Origin: Streptosporangiaceae bacterium
GTDB lineage: Bacteria > Actinomycetota > Actinomycetes > Streptosporangiales > Streptosporangiaceae
DNA length: 59,225 nucleotides
Direction: 5' to 3'
NCBI GenBank assembly: GCA_025934635.1
Contig: JAICWX010000009.1
Coordinates: 1-59,225, forward strand
This document shows, piece after piece, positions 1 to 8,408 of the stretch. A model generated the notes under the pieces. That model had not been told where the DNA came from and made no database searches. It saw only the letters and a program-made list of their open reading frames with translations. Position 1 is the first letter of the stretch, and each line of letters opens with the position of its first letter. A program made the translations under genes and the position numbers.

Positions 1-94
1 CCTCAGGAACCATCCATGACATGCGTCATCCCTAGCCCGGTGACACTGCGTGTCCCGGGTGCGGGGTGGGTGGCGGTATCGCGCGGGTGGCTAA

Positions 95-119
95 CGGCAT
101 TGATCGAGCATCGATGCTG
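95..119 (+). repeat. 25-bp GGAGC-centred palindrome, copy 1
   Basis: Left arm CGGCATTGAT (95-104), spacer CGAGC (105-109), right arm ATCGATGCTG (110-119). This is a degenerate member: spacer and outer arm each differ from the perfect copies at 48795 and 54611. It is preceded by CTAA, as is the copy at 48764. Confidence 0.7.
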
Positions 120-243
120 TTCCCGCGCAATGCCGCTTAGCTTAAGTTGACCTTGTCTTTGCGTCACTTACGTCACCGGCGGGCAGCCGCCCAGACCGGA
201 ACCTCCCGCCAACCGGGACGTTCCCTGGGCCCGCCGGGCCGAT

Positions 244-301
244 TCCATGATCACGTGTTGTTGCAGGTCGCCGGCGACCCCTAACAACACGTGATCATGG
301 A
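244..301. repeat. 58-bp extended palindrome
   Basis: Perfect 18-nt inverted arms (245-262 and 283-300) surround an inner perfect 14-bp palindrome GGTCGCCGGCGACC (266-279). All share one centre at 272.5, so the element is a single long dyad with only three non-matching positions per side (263-265/280-282). The outer arms contain TGATCACGTG. The strict symmetry fits a cruciform, a multimeric repressor site or an RNA hairpin. It lies about 140 bp beyond the stop of the gamma-glutamyltransferase gene, so it could also be a distant terminator, but no T-run follows it. Confidence 0.75.
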
Positions 302-338
302 GCGCGACCGCGACAGGCTAAGCGGTATTGTGCTACCG

Positions 339-363
339 CGGCATTGATGGAGCATCGATGCCG
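339..363 (+). repeat. 25-bp GGAGC-centred palindrome, copy 2
   Basis: Left arm CGGCATTGAT (339-348), spacer GGAGC (349-353), right arm ATCGATGCCG (354-363). The arms match except for one T:G position. It has the same orientation as copy 1. Confidence 0.75.
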
Positions 364-442
364 TAGCCGACGGCCCGGTGAGGGCCGGACGGGTGACGGG
401 CGGGACGGGTGGTTCCTGTGCGGCGGGGGTTAGCGGCGGGGG

Positions 443-2314
443 TTAGCGGCCGGCGGCGTAGCCCTGCATGCCGCGGGGGTTGGCCGCTGCGTACAGGACG
501 CCGTGGCGGCGGGTGACGGCGCTCATGCGGCCCAGGGACCAGGAGGGACGCACGTTGACCAGGTGACCGCGGCGGCGGAGTTCGGTGATCACGGCCGGGC
601 CGACCCGTGACTCGACGTCGAGCGCGCGGGGCTGGGCCTGGCGCGGGTAGAACGACGACGGCATGTGCGCGGAGTGGAACGCCGGGAAGTCGATCGCCTG
701 CTGCAGGTTCATGCCGAACACGACGTGGTTGAGGAAGAACGCCAGCGACCACTGGTCCTGCTGGTCGCCGCCCGGAGTGCCGAACGCCATGTACGGCTCG
801 CGGTCCCGCAGGGCCAGGCTCGGGGTCAGCGTGGTGCGCGGTCGCTTGCCCGGCGCGAGCGTGGCGGGCAGGCCGGGGGTGAGGGTGAACATCTGCGCCC
901 GGGTGCCGAGGCAGAAGCCGAGGCCGGGGATGACCGGCGAGGACTGCAGCCAGCCGCCGCTCGGCGTGGCCGACACCATGTTGCCGAACCGGTCGGCCAC
1001 GTCCAGGTGGCAGGTGTCACCGGCCCGGTAGCTCGAGGCGGCCGCCGGATCGGGGCCGCCGGCGCGCATGGTCGGCTCGCCGGTGCCCGCATCCAGCCGC
1101 GGCTGGGGCCGCTCGACATCCATGACCGGCGACACGCTCCCGTCGTCACCGGTCCCGGCGAAGGCGGCGGTGACGAAGCCCGGCAGCCGGGGCACCCGGC
1201 CGTCCGGGGCGCCGGGCCGCAGCTCGGCCGACGCCTCGGGGCCGATCAGCCCGCGCCGGCTCTCGGCGTACCCGTCGGACAGCAGCGCCTTGACCGGCAC
1301 GTCGGTGAAGTCGGGGTCGCCGTACCAGGCCTCCCGGTCGGCGAAGGCGAGCTTGCCGCACTCGGTCACGGTGTGGATGAAGTCCGCGGTACCGGGGCCC
1401 ATGGCGGCGAGGTCGAACCCGCCGAGCAGCGCGAGCTGCTGCAGGAACACCGGCCCCTGGCCCCAGGGCCTGGTCTTGCAGACCGTCAGGCCGCCGAAGT
1501 CGTAGGTCAGCGGCTCCTCGAGCCGTGGATGCCAGCCGGCCAGGTCGCCGTAGGACAGCAGTCCCCGGTGCGGCTCGCCGGTCACGTCCATGACGTCGGC
1601 CGAGGCGACGTAGGCGGCGATGGTCTCGGCCACGAAGCCCTCGTAGTAGGCCCGCCGGGCCGCCTCGATCTGCTCGTCGCGGTCGCTGCTGGCCGCTTCC
1701 GCTTCGTCGAGGATTCGCTGGTAGGTGGCGGCCAGCGCGGGATTGGCGAAGAGCGATCCCGGCGCGGGCACCTGGCCGCCGGGCAGGTAGACCTCGGCCG
1801 AGCCGGTCCAGTGGTCGCGGAACAGGTCGGCGACGCTGGCGATGCTCCAGCTGATCGCGGGCACCAGCGGATAGCCGTCGGCCGCGTAGCCGATCGCGTA
1901 GGACAGCACGTCGCGCAGCCGCAGCGTGCCGAACTCGCGCAGCATCATCATCCAGGCACCGAACGCGCCGGGCACGCACGCGGCGAGCAGGCCGCTGCCG
2001 GGCACCAGGTCGAGGCCGAGATCGGCGAACGCCGCGGGCGTGGCGGCGGCCGGCGCGGTGCCCTGGCCGCAGAGCACGAAGGTCTCGCCGCGGCCGGCGT
2101 GGTGGGCGATGACCGGCACCTCGCCGGCCGGGCCGTTCAGGTGCGGCTCCACCACCTGGAGCGTGAGCCCGGTCGCGACGGCCGCGTCGAACGCGTTACC
2201 GCCGGCTTCGAGGACCGCCATCCCGGCCGCCGAGGCGAGCCAGTGCGTCGAGGTCACCATGCCGAACGTCCCCGCGAGTTCCGGCCGGGTCGTGAATTCG
2301 GGAATTTCGCCCAT
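443..2314 (-). CDS. Gamma-glutamyltransferase family protein
   Basis: A 623-residue member of the gamma-glutamyltranspeptidase (Ntn-hydrolase) family, which cleaves gamma-glutamyl bonds in glutathione or similar amides. The proenzyme normally self-cleaves before a threonine; here Thr434 in AGDTCHLDVAD fits that position. The following GNMVSATPS and the glycine-rich FGTPGGDQQ near the C-terminus match the small-subunit signature. No signal peptide is visible, so this resembles the cytoplasmic YwrD-like branch rather than periplasmic Ggt. The ATG at 2314 is preceded by GAGG. It is divergent from the lipoprotein at 2463. Substrate is unknown. Confidence 0.9.
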   Translation of the reverse strand: MGEIPEFTTRPELAGTFGMVTSTHWLASAAGMAVLEAGGNAFDAAVATGLTLQVVEPHLNGPAGEVPVIAHHAGRGETFVLCGQGTAPAAATPAAFADLGLDLVPGSGLLAACVPGAFGAWMMMLREFGTLRLRDVLSYAIGYAADGYPLVPAISWSIASVADLFRDHWTGSAEVYLPGGQVPAPGSLFANPALAATYQRILDEAEAASSDRDEQIEAARRAYYEGFVAETIAAYVASADVMDVTGEPHRGLLSYGDLAGWHPRLEEPLTYDFGGLTVCKTRPWGQGPVFLQQLALLGGFDLAAMGPGTADFIHTVTECGKLAFADREAWYGDPDFTDVPVKALLSDGYAESRRGLIGPEASAELRPGAPDGRVPRLPGFVTAAFAGTGDDGSVSPVMDVERPQPRLDAGTGEPTMRAGGPDPAAASSYRAGDTCHLDVADRFGNMVSATPSGGWLQSSPVIPGLGFCLGTRAQMFTLTPGLPATLAPGKRPRTTLTPSLALRDREPYMAFGTPGGDQQDQWSLAFFLNHVVFGMNLQQAIDFPAFHSAHMPSSFYPRQAQPRALDVESRVGPAVITELRRRGHLVNVRPSWSLGRMSAVTRRHGVLYAAANPRGMQGYAAGR

Positions 2315-2462
2315 GTCCCGATCCTCTCATCCGGGCCCGCAGGGCGGCCGTGCCACCCGCGGCGTGAGCGGGCGGCCGGTTCGCGTGTCGGCTGGCGCGT
2401 GGCGGGGACATACTTGATGATTACTCAGTGCAACTAGCCGGCAACAATGAGGTGACACTCTG

Positions 2463-3185
2463 ATGTTTACGACTCCCCCGGTCACTCCCCCGTCCCACCG
2501 CCCGGATCCGGGCGCGCTCCGGAGCCGGAGCCGCGGGCGCCGCGTGGCGTGGCTGGCGCTGGCGGTGACCTCCGCCGCGGGCCTGCTCGCGGGCTGCGCC
2601 TCGGCGAACCAGACGGCGGGCGGCACGGCGGCGGGCACGGCCACGTCGGGAGCCAGGACGCAGGGGCCGGGGACCGCGACCGCATCGCCGGCCGGCGGCG
2701 CCGCCACGGCTCCCGGGCTCGGCGGCCTCGCGCTGTGCCAGCCCGCGTCGCTGCGGGTCGCCGTCAATACCGGCCAGGCCGGCGTGGCCATGGGCAGCAC
2801 GTACTACCCGGTCGACTTCACCAACACCGCCAGCTCGCCGTGCGGCCTCTACGGCTACCCGGGCATGTCCTTCGTCACCTCGGCCGACAGCACCGGCCAG
2901 CAGATCGGGGCGCCGGCCCGGCCGAGCCCCGGCATCGGGAAGGTGGCGGTGCGGCTGGCCGCGGGCGGCCAGGCGCACGCCTGGCTGCAGGTCACGCAGG
3001 CGGGCAACTACCCGTCCACCCAGTGCCAGCCGGTGACCGCGCACTGGCTGCGGGTCTTCGCGCCGGGTGAGACCGAGGCGCTGTACGTGAACCAGCCCTT
3101 CAGCGCGTGCTCGTCGGCCAGCGTGCAGCTGCTGACCGTGATGCCGGTCCGGCCCGGCCAGGGGGTGCGTGGCAGCACGCCCTGA
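2463..3185 (+). CDS. DUF4232-domain lipoprotein
   Basis: A 240-residue predicted lipoprotein. A basic N-terminus, a hydrophobic stretch (about 29-42) and the lipobox LLAGC place the lipidated cysteine at 45. An Ala/Gly/Thr-rich linker follows, then a DUF4232 domain (about 92-235) with four conserved cysteines (LCQP, SPCGLYG, TQCQP, SACSS) likely forming two disulfides. The family is common in actinomycetes and of unknown function; it is assumed to sit on the outer face of the membrane. SD GAGGTGA at 2449-2455 supports the ATG at 2463. Confidence 0.85.
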   Translation: MFTTPPVTPPSHRPDPGALRSRSRGRRVAWLALAVTSAAGLLAGCASANQTAGGTAAGTATSGARTQGPGTATASPAGGAATAPGLGGLALCQPASLRVAVNTGQAGVAMGSTYYPVDFTNTASSPCGLYGYPGMSFVTSADSTGQQIGAPARPSPGIGKVAVRLAAGGQAHAWLQVTQAGNYPSTQCQPVTAHWLRVFAPGETEALYVNQPFSACSSASVQLLTVMPVRPGQGVRGSTP

Positions 3186-3229
3186 GGCCCGGCGCCGCCG
3201 ACAATGCCAGCTCCGGTAACGTCGGCCGC

Positions 3230-4771
3230 ATGGATCTTTCCCCGCGGCTGCGCGCCGTCTGCGATCTCGACGTTTCCGAGGTACGCGAGTACGCAGGCCG
3301 GCACGAGTACGACGGCAAGCCGCAGGACCTGTCGCCGGCCGGCGTCCGGGCCGGGCTGGCCGCGCTGGCGGCGGCGCGGGACGGCGGCGAGCGCCAGCCG
3401 GATGCGCACGACGAGGCGCACCTGGCCGCGGCCGAGGAGCAGAAGCAGGTCACCTACGCCACGCTCGAGCTGCACCGGCGCAACCCGATCCTGCACCTGA
3501 GCGAACTCGACCTGGCCTGCTACGACCGGGATTACGCGCCCCGCGAGGAACGCGACGCGGCGCGGGCCGCGCACCTCGCGGCCTGGCCGCGGGTGGCCGA
3601 CGCGGCGGTCGAGGCGCTCGAGGCGGTGAGCGCCCCGGTCGCGCAGTCGCTGCTGGGCGGCATCCGCGGGCTGGCGGCCGGGCTCGGCGAGGGGCCCGGC
3701 ATCAGCGCGGCGGCCGTGGCCGCGGCCCGGGCCGCGCACGCCCGCCTGGTCGCGCACGTCGAGCGGGCCGCCGCGGACGGCGATCCCGACCCGGCGCTCG
3801 GCGGTCCCGGTCTCACCGCCCTGATGAGCAGCGCCGAGGCGATGCCGGTCGACCTGGGCCGGCTGGCCGAGCAGGCCGACGCCGAACGAGACCGGCTGCA
3901 TGCCCGGCTGGCGGACGGCTGCGCCCGGATCGAACCGGGCCACGGCCGGCCCGCCCTCGACGTGGCCCGTGAGCTGGTGCGGGATCACCCCGACGGGAGC
4001 GGCGTGATCGAGGCGGCCCGGGTCTGGACCGAACGGGCCATTGCCTTCACCCGCGAGCATGAGCTGGTCCCCTATAACGACGGGGAGTGCCTGGTCGGCC
4101 TGGCGCCCGAGTCGCGGCGGTGGGCGATGGCGATGATGTCGTGGGCCGCGCCGGGCGAGCCGGAAGGCCCGTCCTGGTACTACATCACGCCGCCGGAGGA
4201 ATCCTGGCCGCGGCACGAGCAGGAGGAGTGGCTGGAGGTATTCAGCCACACCACGCTGCCGGGCATCACCGTGCACGAGGTGGCGCCCGGCCACTTCTCA
4301 CACGGCCGGGCCATCCGGCACCTGACGTCGCCGGTCCGGCGGACCCTGCACTCCAGCGCGTTCATCGAGGGCTGGGCGCACTACGGCGAGGAACTGTGCG
4401 TGGAAGAGGGGTTCGGCGCGGACGACCCGCGGATCGGTGTCGGCGTCTGGCTGGAGGCGCTGGTGCGGGTGACCAGGCTGGCGTGCGCCATCGGCGTGCA
4501 CTCGGCCGGGATGACGATCGACGACGCGGCGCGCCGGTTCGAGGCCGATACCCACCTGTCCGGCCCGGCCGCCCTGTCCGAGGCCCGGCGGGCCACCTTC
4601 GACCCGACCTACGGCCGGTACACCTGGGGCAAGCTGGAGATCCTCAAGCTCCGCGAGCGGGCCAGGAAGGACTGGGGCGCGGGCTTCACCCTGCCGCGGT
4701 TCCACAAGGCGATGCTGGACCTCGGCTCTCCCCCGATCGGCCTGCTCGGCACGGCCGTGGACCGCGGCTGA
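3230..4771 (+). CDS. DUF885 family metallopeptidase-like protein
   Basis: A 513-residue protein of the DUF885 family, a group with the zinc-metallopeptidase motif HExxxGH. Here it reads HEVAPGH at residues 349-355, followed by EGWAHYGEE (from Glu380), the expected third zinc ligand region. No signal peptide is present, so it is probably cytosolic. The frame stays open upstream to 3107, but that part overlaps the DUF4232 gene and the product from ATG 3230 (MDLSPRLRAV) starts like family members. Peptide substrate is unknown. Confidence 0.85.
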   Translation: MDLSPRLRAVCDLDVSEVREYAGRHEYDGKPQDLSPAGVRAGLAALAAARDGGERQPDAHDEAHLAAAEEQKQVTYATLELHRRNPILHLSELDLACYDRDYAPREERDAARAAHLAAWPRVADAAVEALEAVSAPVAQSLLGGIRGLAAGLGEGPGISAAAVAAARAAHARLVAHVERAAADGDPDPALGGPGLTALMSSAEAMPVDLGRLAEQADAERDRLHARLADGCARIEPGHGRPALDVARELVRDHPDGSGVIEAARVWTERAIAFTREHELVPYNDGECLVGLAPESRRWAMAMMSWAAPGEPEGPSWYYITPPEESWPRHEQEEWLEVFSHTTLPGITVHEVAPGHFSHGRAIRHLTSPVRRTLHSSAFIEGWAHYGEELCVEEGFGADDPRIGVGVWLEALVRVTRLACAIGVHSAGMTIDDAARRFEADTHLSGPAALSEARRATFDPTYGRYTWGKLEILKLRERARKDWGAGFTLPRFHKAMLDLGSPPIGLLGTAVDRG

Positions 4772-4796
4772 CGACGGGTACGACGCGGAGTAGTCT

Positions 4797-5279
4797 TTGG
4801 TCGTGCGCGCACTGACATCGGTTCTCCGGATGGCGGGTGCGGTCCTGCTGGCCGTGCTCGTGGTGGCCGGGTGCGCGTCCGCCAGCGCCAAGCCGTCCAT
4901 CGCGATCGCGAGTGCCTACGTGCCGCAGCCGACGACACCGGGGACCACCGTCGCGTACCTGGAGATCCGCAACAACGGCCCGGCCGACAAGCTGCTCTCG
5001 GCGCAGACCAGCGTCGGCGGCACGGTTCAGCTGCGCGCTCCGGGGGCGCAGCACGACGGCGCCCTGACCATGCACACGGTGACGCAGATCCCGATCGCGG
5101 GCGAGGCGATGACGCGCTTCAACCCGATTTCGTTCCACCTGCTGATCACCGGGGCGGGGACGATGCGCGACGGCAAGGACATCACGCTGAAGCTGACCTT
5201 CGCCAACGCCGGCACGGTCACGATCCTCGCGATGGTCACCAACCCCGAGTCGGGCGGCAGCAGCTACTTCCTCAACTAA
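4797..5279 (+). CDS. PCuAC-like (DUF461) lipoprotein
   Basis: A 160-residue predicted lipoprotein: hydrophobic segment 13-24, lipobox VVAGC with Cys26, then a copper-chaperone PCu(A)C-like beta-sandwich. Classical members bind Cu(I) with an H(M)x10Mx21HxM motif. Here the His (TMHTV), the Met (GEAMTRF) and the second His (SFHLLITG) are present, but the last Met is replaced, so copper binding is doubtful. Start: TTG 4797 lies 6 nt after GGAG (4787-4790); the in-frame GTG at 4803 is the alternative. The 3' end overlaps the convergent regulator gene by 8 bp. Confidence 0.8.
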   Translation: MVVRALTSVLRMAGAVLLAVLVVAGCASASAKPSIAIASAYVPQPTTPGTTVAYLEIRNNGPADKLLSAQTSVGGTVQLRAPGAQHDGALTMHTVTQIPIAGEAMTRFNPISFHLLITGAGTMRDGKDITLKLTFANAGTVTILAMVTNPESGGSSYFLN

Positions 5280-6162
5280 TGGCCGTGACCGGGGCGGGGG
5301 CAGCGGTCCGGCGGGTCAGCGGCATCCGGGACCGGGTGTCCTCGTCCCGCGGGGTGTAGACGACGACACGCGCCTCGGGCATGAGCGGCAGGTCGAGCTC
5401 GCTGATGGCCAGGCTCAGCGGGCCGGCCTGCGGGTGCAGGTAGGTCAGGGTGCGCGGCTCGCAGTTGGCCACCTCGTGCCGGGACCACAGGTCGGCGAAC
5501 TCGCGGCTGAGGCTGGCCAGCCGGCGGATGTCCTCGTCCCAGTCCGGGTCGCCGACGTGCAGGCTGTAGGCCGAGCGCAGCCGCGCCACCAGGTAGCGGA
5601 CGTGGCCCTCGTACTCCGGGAACTTGCCGCGGGCGGTCGGCTCGGTGACGCAGCACCACAGGGTGTTCTTGTGGACGCACGGCATCGTGTGCCACTCCCA
5701 GAACAGCTCTTCCGAGGCCTGGTTGGACAGCAGGATGTCGAACCGGCTGTTGATCAGGGACGCCGGCAGCGGGTCGAGGGACTGCAGGATCTCGCGGATG
5801 CTGTCCGGAATGGCCGGCCGCGGGCGCTCGGTGCGCAGCGGCGTGGCCTCGGCCAGCCGGTAGAGGTGCTCCCGCTCGGCCCGGTCCAGCCGCAGCGTCC
5901 GGGCCACCGCGTCGAGCACCTGAGTGCTGGCGTTGATCTGGCGGCCCTGTTCCAGCCAGGTGTACCAGGTGACGCCGACCCCGGCCAGCAGCGCGACTTC
6001 CTCGCGGCGCAGCCCCGGCGTGCGCCGCCGCGAGCCCGGCGGCATGCCGAAGTCGCCCGGGCTGAGCCGGGCCCGGCGCGCCTTCAGGAACTCGCCGAGT
6101 TCCGCGCGCCGCCGCTCACCGGCCCGCCCGGCCGACCCGTCCTTTGGTTCGTACGTGGCCAA
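5272..6162 (-). CDS. XRE-family regulator with MmyB-like ligand domain
   Basis: A 296-residue transcriptional regulator. Residues about 20-95 form a helix-turn-helix of the XRE type with the typical RRTPGLRREEVALLAGVGVTW pattern split by the recognition helix. Residues 100-290 match the MmyB-like PAS-fold domain, which in relatives binds small hydrophobic ligands. The likely start is TTG at 6162, with GGGAAGAGG just upstream. Its target is not obvious: neither neighbour is divergent from it. It is convergent with the PCuAC-like gene. Confidence 0.9.
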   Translation of the reverse strand: MATYEPKDGSAGRAGERRRAELGEFLKARRARLSPGDFGMPPGSRRRTPGLRREEVALLAGVGVTWYTWLEQGRQINASTQVLDAVARTLRLDRAEREHLYRLAEATPLRTERPRPAIPDSIREILQSLDPLPASLINSRFDILLSNQASEELFWEWHTMPCVHKNTLWCCVTEPTARGKFPEYEGHVRYLVARLRSAYSLHVGDPDWDEDIRRLASLSREFADLWSRHEVANCEPRTLTYLHPQAGPLSLAISELDLPLMPEARVVVYTPRDEDTRSRMPLTRRTAAPAPVTAIS

Positions 6163-6264
6163 CGCCTCTTCCCATCACCGAAACCGCCCCAGTCACAACT
6201 TATCGGTACCTGCCGACATTTCGGCGGTGACCTGGGACTGGAGCACGGTGAACGGAAGGAGAAA

Positions 6265-6321
6265 GGCCAGGAAACTGGCCCGGCGGGCTCCCGGGGAGTT
6301 GGGGAGCCGGGAGCCCGCCGG
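6265..6321 (-). terminator. Tandem hairpins after the ricin-lectin gene
   Basis: Arms of 15 nt (6280-6294 and 6307-6321, CCGGCGGGCTCCCGG and its complement) with a 12-nt loop form a strong hairpin 46 nt past the lectin stop. A second small hairpin, GGCCAG-GAAA-CTGGCC (6265-6280), abuts it. No T-run follows, as is usual in high-GC actinomycetes. Confidence 0.65.
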
Positions 6322-6367
6322 AGTCTTCAGCGGCGGACCGGAGTTTTTCCAGGTCCGCGCGGGGGGA

Positions 6368-6916
6368 TCAGGACACGGGGCCGGCGATGGCCCAGGCCTG
6401 CGCGGGGGTGCCATTGCAGCTCCAGAGCTGCAGGCCCAGGCCGGCCTGGGTGGATGCCCCGGGCACGTCCAGGCAGAAGCCGCTGCTGCCGGCCACCTGC
6501 GACGTCAGCGGCCAGAACGCGTCGGGCAGGGAATGCGGCCAGGACCAGTGCTCGTTGCTGATGTTCCCGCACGGCCACTGCTGGATCGGGGTGCCGCGGG
6601 CGGCCCCGCCCCGGGCGTCCAGGCACATCCCGCTGACCTGGTTCACGAACTCGTAGGTACTGCCGGTCGTGTTGACCGGCGACCAGTTCTGGGCCTGGTT
6701 GCCGGCGGCGCACGGCTGCTGCACGATGGCCGTCCCGGCCCCCCCGGCCGGGTTGACCGGCTGCAGGCACATCACCGGCGCGTTCGTGCCCACCTGCACG
6801 GCGAGCTCGAAATAGTTGGTCGTGCTGGCGCTGGCGGGCAGCGCGGCGGCGGTGGTCAGGCCGACCGCCGCCGCCGCGGCCAGCATCATGCCCGCGGTCC
6901 TGCGTCGAAGAAACAT
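6368..6916 (-). CDS. Secreted ricin-type beta-trefoil lectin protein
   Basis: A 182-residue secreted protein: Sec signal peptide (about 1-31, cleavage near ASA-ST), then one RICIN/CBM13-like beta-trefoil domain. Visible repeats each carry a Cys-Leu and a QxW-like element: CLQPVN/AQNWSP, CLDARG/EHWSWP, CLDVPG/AQAWAI. Such domains bind galactose- or xylose-type glycans, and no catalytic domain is attached. The ATG at 6916 follows GGGGGAG; the longer frame to 7375 is rejected because it runs into the P450 gene and would bury the signal peptide. A related single-domain protein is at 45964. Confidence 0.85.
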   Translation of the reverse strand: MFLRRRTAGMMLAAAAAVGLTTAAALPASASTTNYFELAVQVGTNAPVMCLQPVNPAGGAGTAIVQQPCAAGNQAQNWSPVNTTGSTYEFVNQVSGMCLDARGGAARGTPIQQWPCGNISNEHWSWPHSLPDAFWPLTSQVAGSSGFCLDVPGASTQAGLGLQLWSCNGTPAQAWAIAGPVS

Positions 6917-7055
6917 GTCTCCCCCACCTGGCGATGATTCCCGATGCGTGGCCTGCCGGCTCCGCTGGGACCACAGTCCCAGGAAGCGCCTGAACGACGC
7001 TGAAATGGCGCTGGAACCGCAGGTCCGCGCCCTGCGGCGGGGCAAGGTGGCGGGG

Positions 7056-8408
7056 CTAGGCGGCGGTCCAGGCGACCGGGAGGCGCTTGATGCCGCGCTG
7101 GAAGTTCGAGCGCAGGAAGGCGGGCTCCCCGGCCGGGTCGAGGGCGGAGGTGCGCGCCAGCACCTCGGCGAACAGCGCCCGCATCTGGACGCGGGCCAGG
7201 TGGGCGCCCAGGCAGAAGTGCGGGCCGTGCCCGAAGACCAGGTGCGGGTTGGGCTGCCGGCGGATGTCGAACCGGTCCGGGGCGGCAAAGACATCCGGGT
7301 CCCGGTTGGCCGAGGTGAACGAGACCACGACCTTCTCCCCCGCCCCGATGGGCTGCCCGCCCAGCTCGCAGTCACCCGTGGCCGTCCGGCGGAACGTCAT
7401 CACCGGCGTCCACCAGCGCAGCATCTCGTCGACGGCCACGCGGAGCAGGCCCGGCCCGGCCCGCAGTTCCGCGGCCGCACCGGGGTGCTCGAGCAGCGCG
7501 AGGCAGGCGCCGGGCAGGCCGTTGCGCAGGGTCTCGTTGCCGGCCACGGCGAACAGCCAGAACATGTTCTCGAACTCGGCCGCGGAGACCTGGCCCGGCC
7601 CCGGTCCGGCGCCCTCGTCGGACTGGGCCAGCAGGATCGACATCACGTCGTCGCCCGGGCGGCGGCGCTTCTCCTCGGCGAGCAGGTGGGCGTAGGCGTA
7701 CAGGTCGGGCATGCCCTCGCGGGTGCGCGGGTCGGGCATCCGGCCGCCGGGACCGGGGACCGGCCGCAGCGACAGCGCCTCGCGGGCCATCGGCGTGCCC
7801 GCCGCCGGGTCGAACTCGGCCGAGGTGGCGTAGTCGGGATCCTGGTAGCCGATGACCCGGTTGGACCAGTCGAACAGCAGCCAGCGATCCTGCTCGGGGA
7901 CGCCGAGAACGTCGGCCAGGGCCAGCAGCGGCAGGTCGGCGGCGACGTCCTTGGCGAAGTCGCACTCCCCCCGCGGCCCGGTGAAGACCCGGTCGCAGAT
8001 GGCCCGGGCGTGGCCGCGGATGCGGTCCTCGAGCCGGGCCACGGCCCGGGGGGTGAACGACCGGCTGAGCAGGCGGCGCAGCCGGGAGTGCTCCGGCGGG
8101 TCCATGTTGAGCATCATCCGCCGGACGTAGCTCAGCGCCTGCGGCGTGCCCGGGTCCCTGATCTGGGTCGCGCCGAGCGCCGAGGAGAACAGCTCCGGGC
8201 GGCGCAGCACCGACTCCACCTCGGCGTGCCTGAGCACCAGCCAGAACCCGGGGCCTTCCTCCCAGCCGAGCACCGGGATCTCCGGCACCCAGGCGACCGG
8301 GGCGGCGCGGCGCAGCCGGGCCAGCGCCGCGAACGGCACCCTGGCCACGTAAGTGGCCGGGTCGAAGACGACCTCGGTGTCCGGCCGGCCGTCCTGATGG
8401 TCCGTCAC
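7056..8408 (-). CDS. Cytochrome P450
   Basis: A 450-residue soluble bacterial P450. I-helix AGNET (289-293, a variant of AGxDT), ExxR of the K-helix (Glu328-Arg331) and the heme loop FGHGPHFCLG with Cys399 are all present. The N-terminal half (MLNMDPPEHSRLRRL, FAKDVAADLPLL) resembles the CYP124/125/142 group acting on sterol or branched-lipid side chains, but this is only a resemblance. The start is GTG 8408, and GTGA overlaps the stop of the upstream hydrolase, indicating translational coupling in an MFS-hydrolase-P450 operon. No ferredoxin gene is adjacent. Confidence 0.92.
   Translation of the reverse strand: MTDHQDGRPDTEVVFDPATYVARVPFAALARLRRAAPVAWVPEIPVLGWEEGPGFWLVLRHAEVESVLRRPELFSSALGATQIRDPGTPQALSYVRRMMLNMDPPEHSRLRRLLSRSFTPRAVARLEDRIRGHARAICDRVFTGPRGECDFAKDVAADLPLLALADVLGVPEQDRWLLFDWSNRVIGYQDPDYATSAEFDPAAGTPMAREALSLRPVPGPGGRMPDPRTREGMPDLYAYAHLLAEEKRRRPGDDVMSILLAQSDEGAGPGPGQVSAAEFENMFWLFAVAGNETLRNGLPGACLALLEHPGAAAELRAGPGLLRVAVDEMLRWWTPVMTFRRTATGDCELGGQPIGAGEKVVVSFTSANRDPDVFAAPDRFDIRRQPNPHLVFGHGPHFCLGAHLARVQMRALFAEVLARTSALDPAGEPAFLRSNFQRGIKRLPVAWTAA

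Larger units (their letters stand above)
1..442. other. Intergenic region with dyad repeats
   Basis: No convincing gene is visible. The stretch holds two copies of the 25-bp GGAGC-centred palindrome (95-119 and 339-363) on either side of a 58-bp extended palindrome (244-301). The reading frames that cross it are continuations of shadows of the downstream gamma-glutamyltransferase gene. The first bases may belong to the flank of a gene outside the window. Confidence 0.6.

Noticed and set aside
665..2437. 590-residue open frame opposite the gamma-glutamyltransferase gene
   Set aside because: Its product is Arg/Gly/Ala-rich without family features and mirrors codon bias of the real gene on the other strand; no SD or plausible neighbours.
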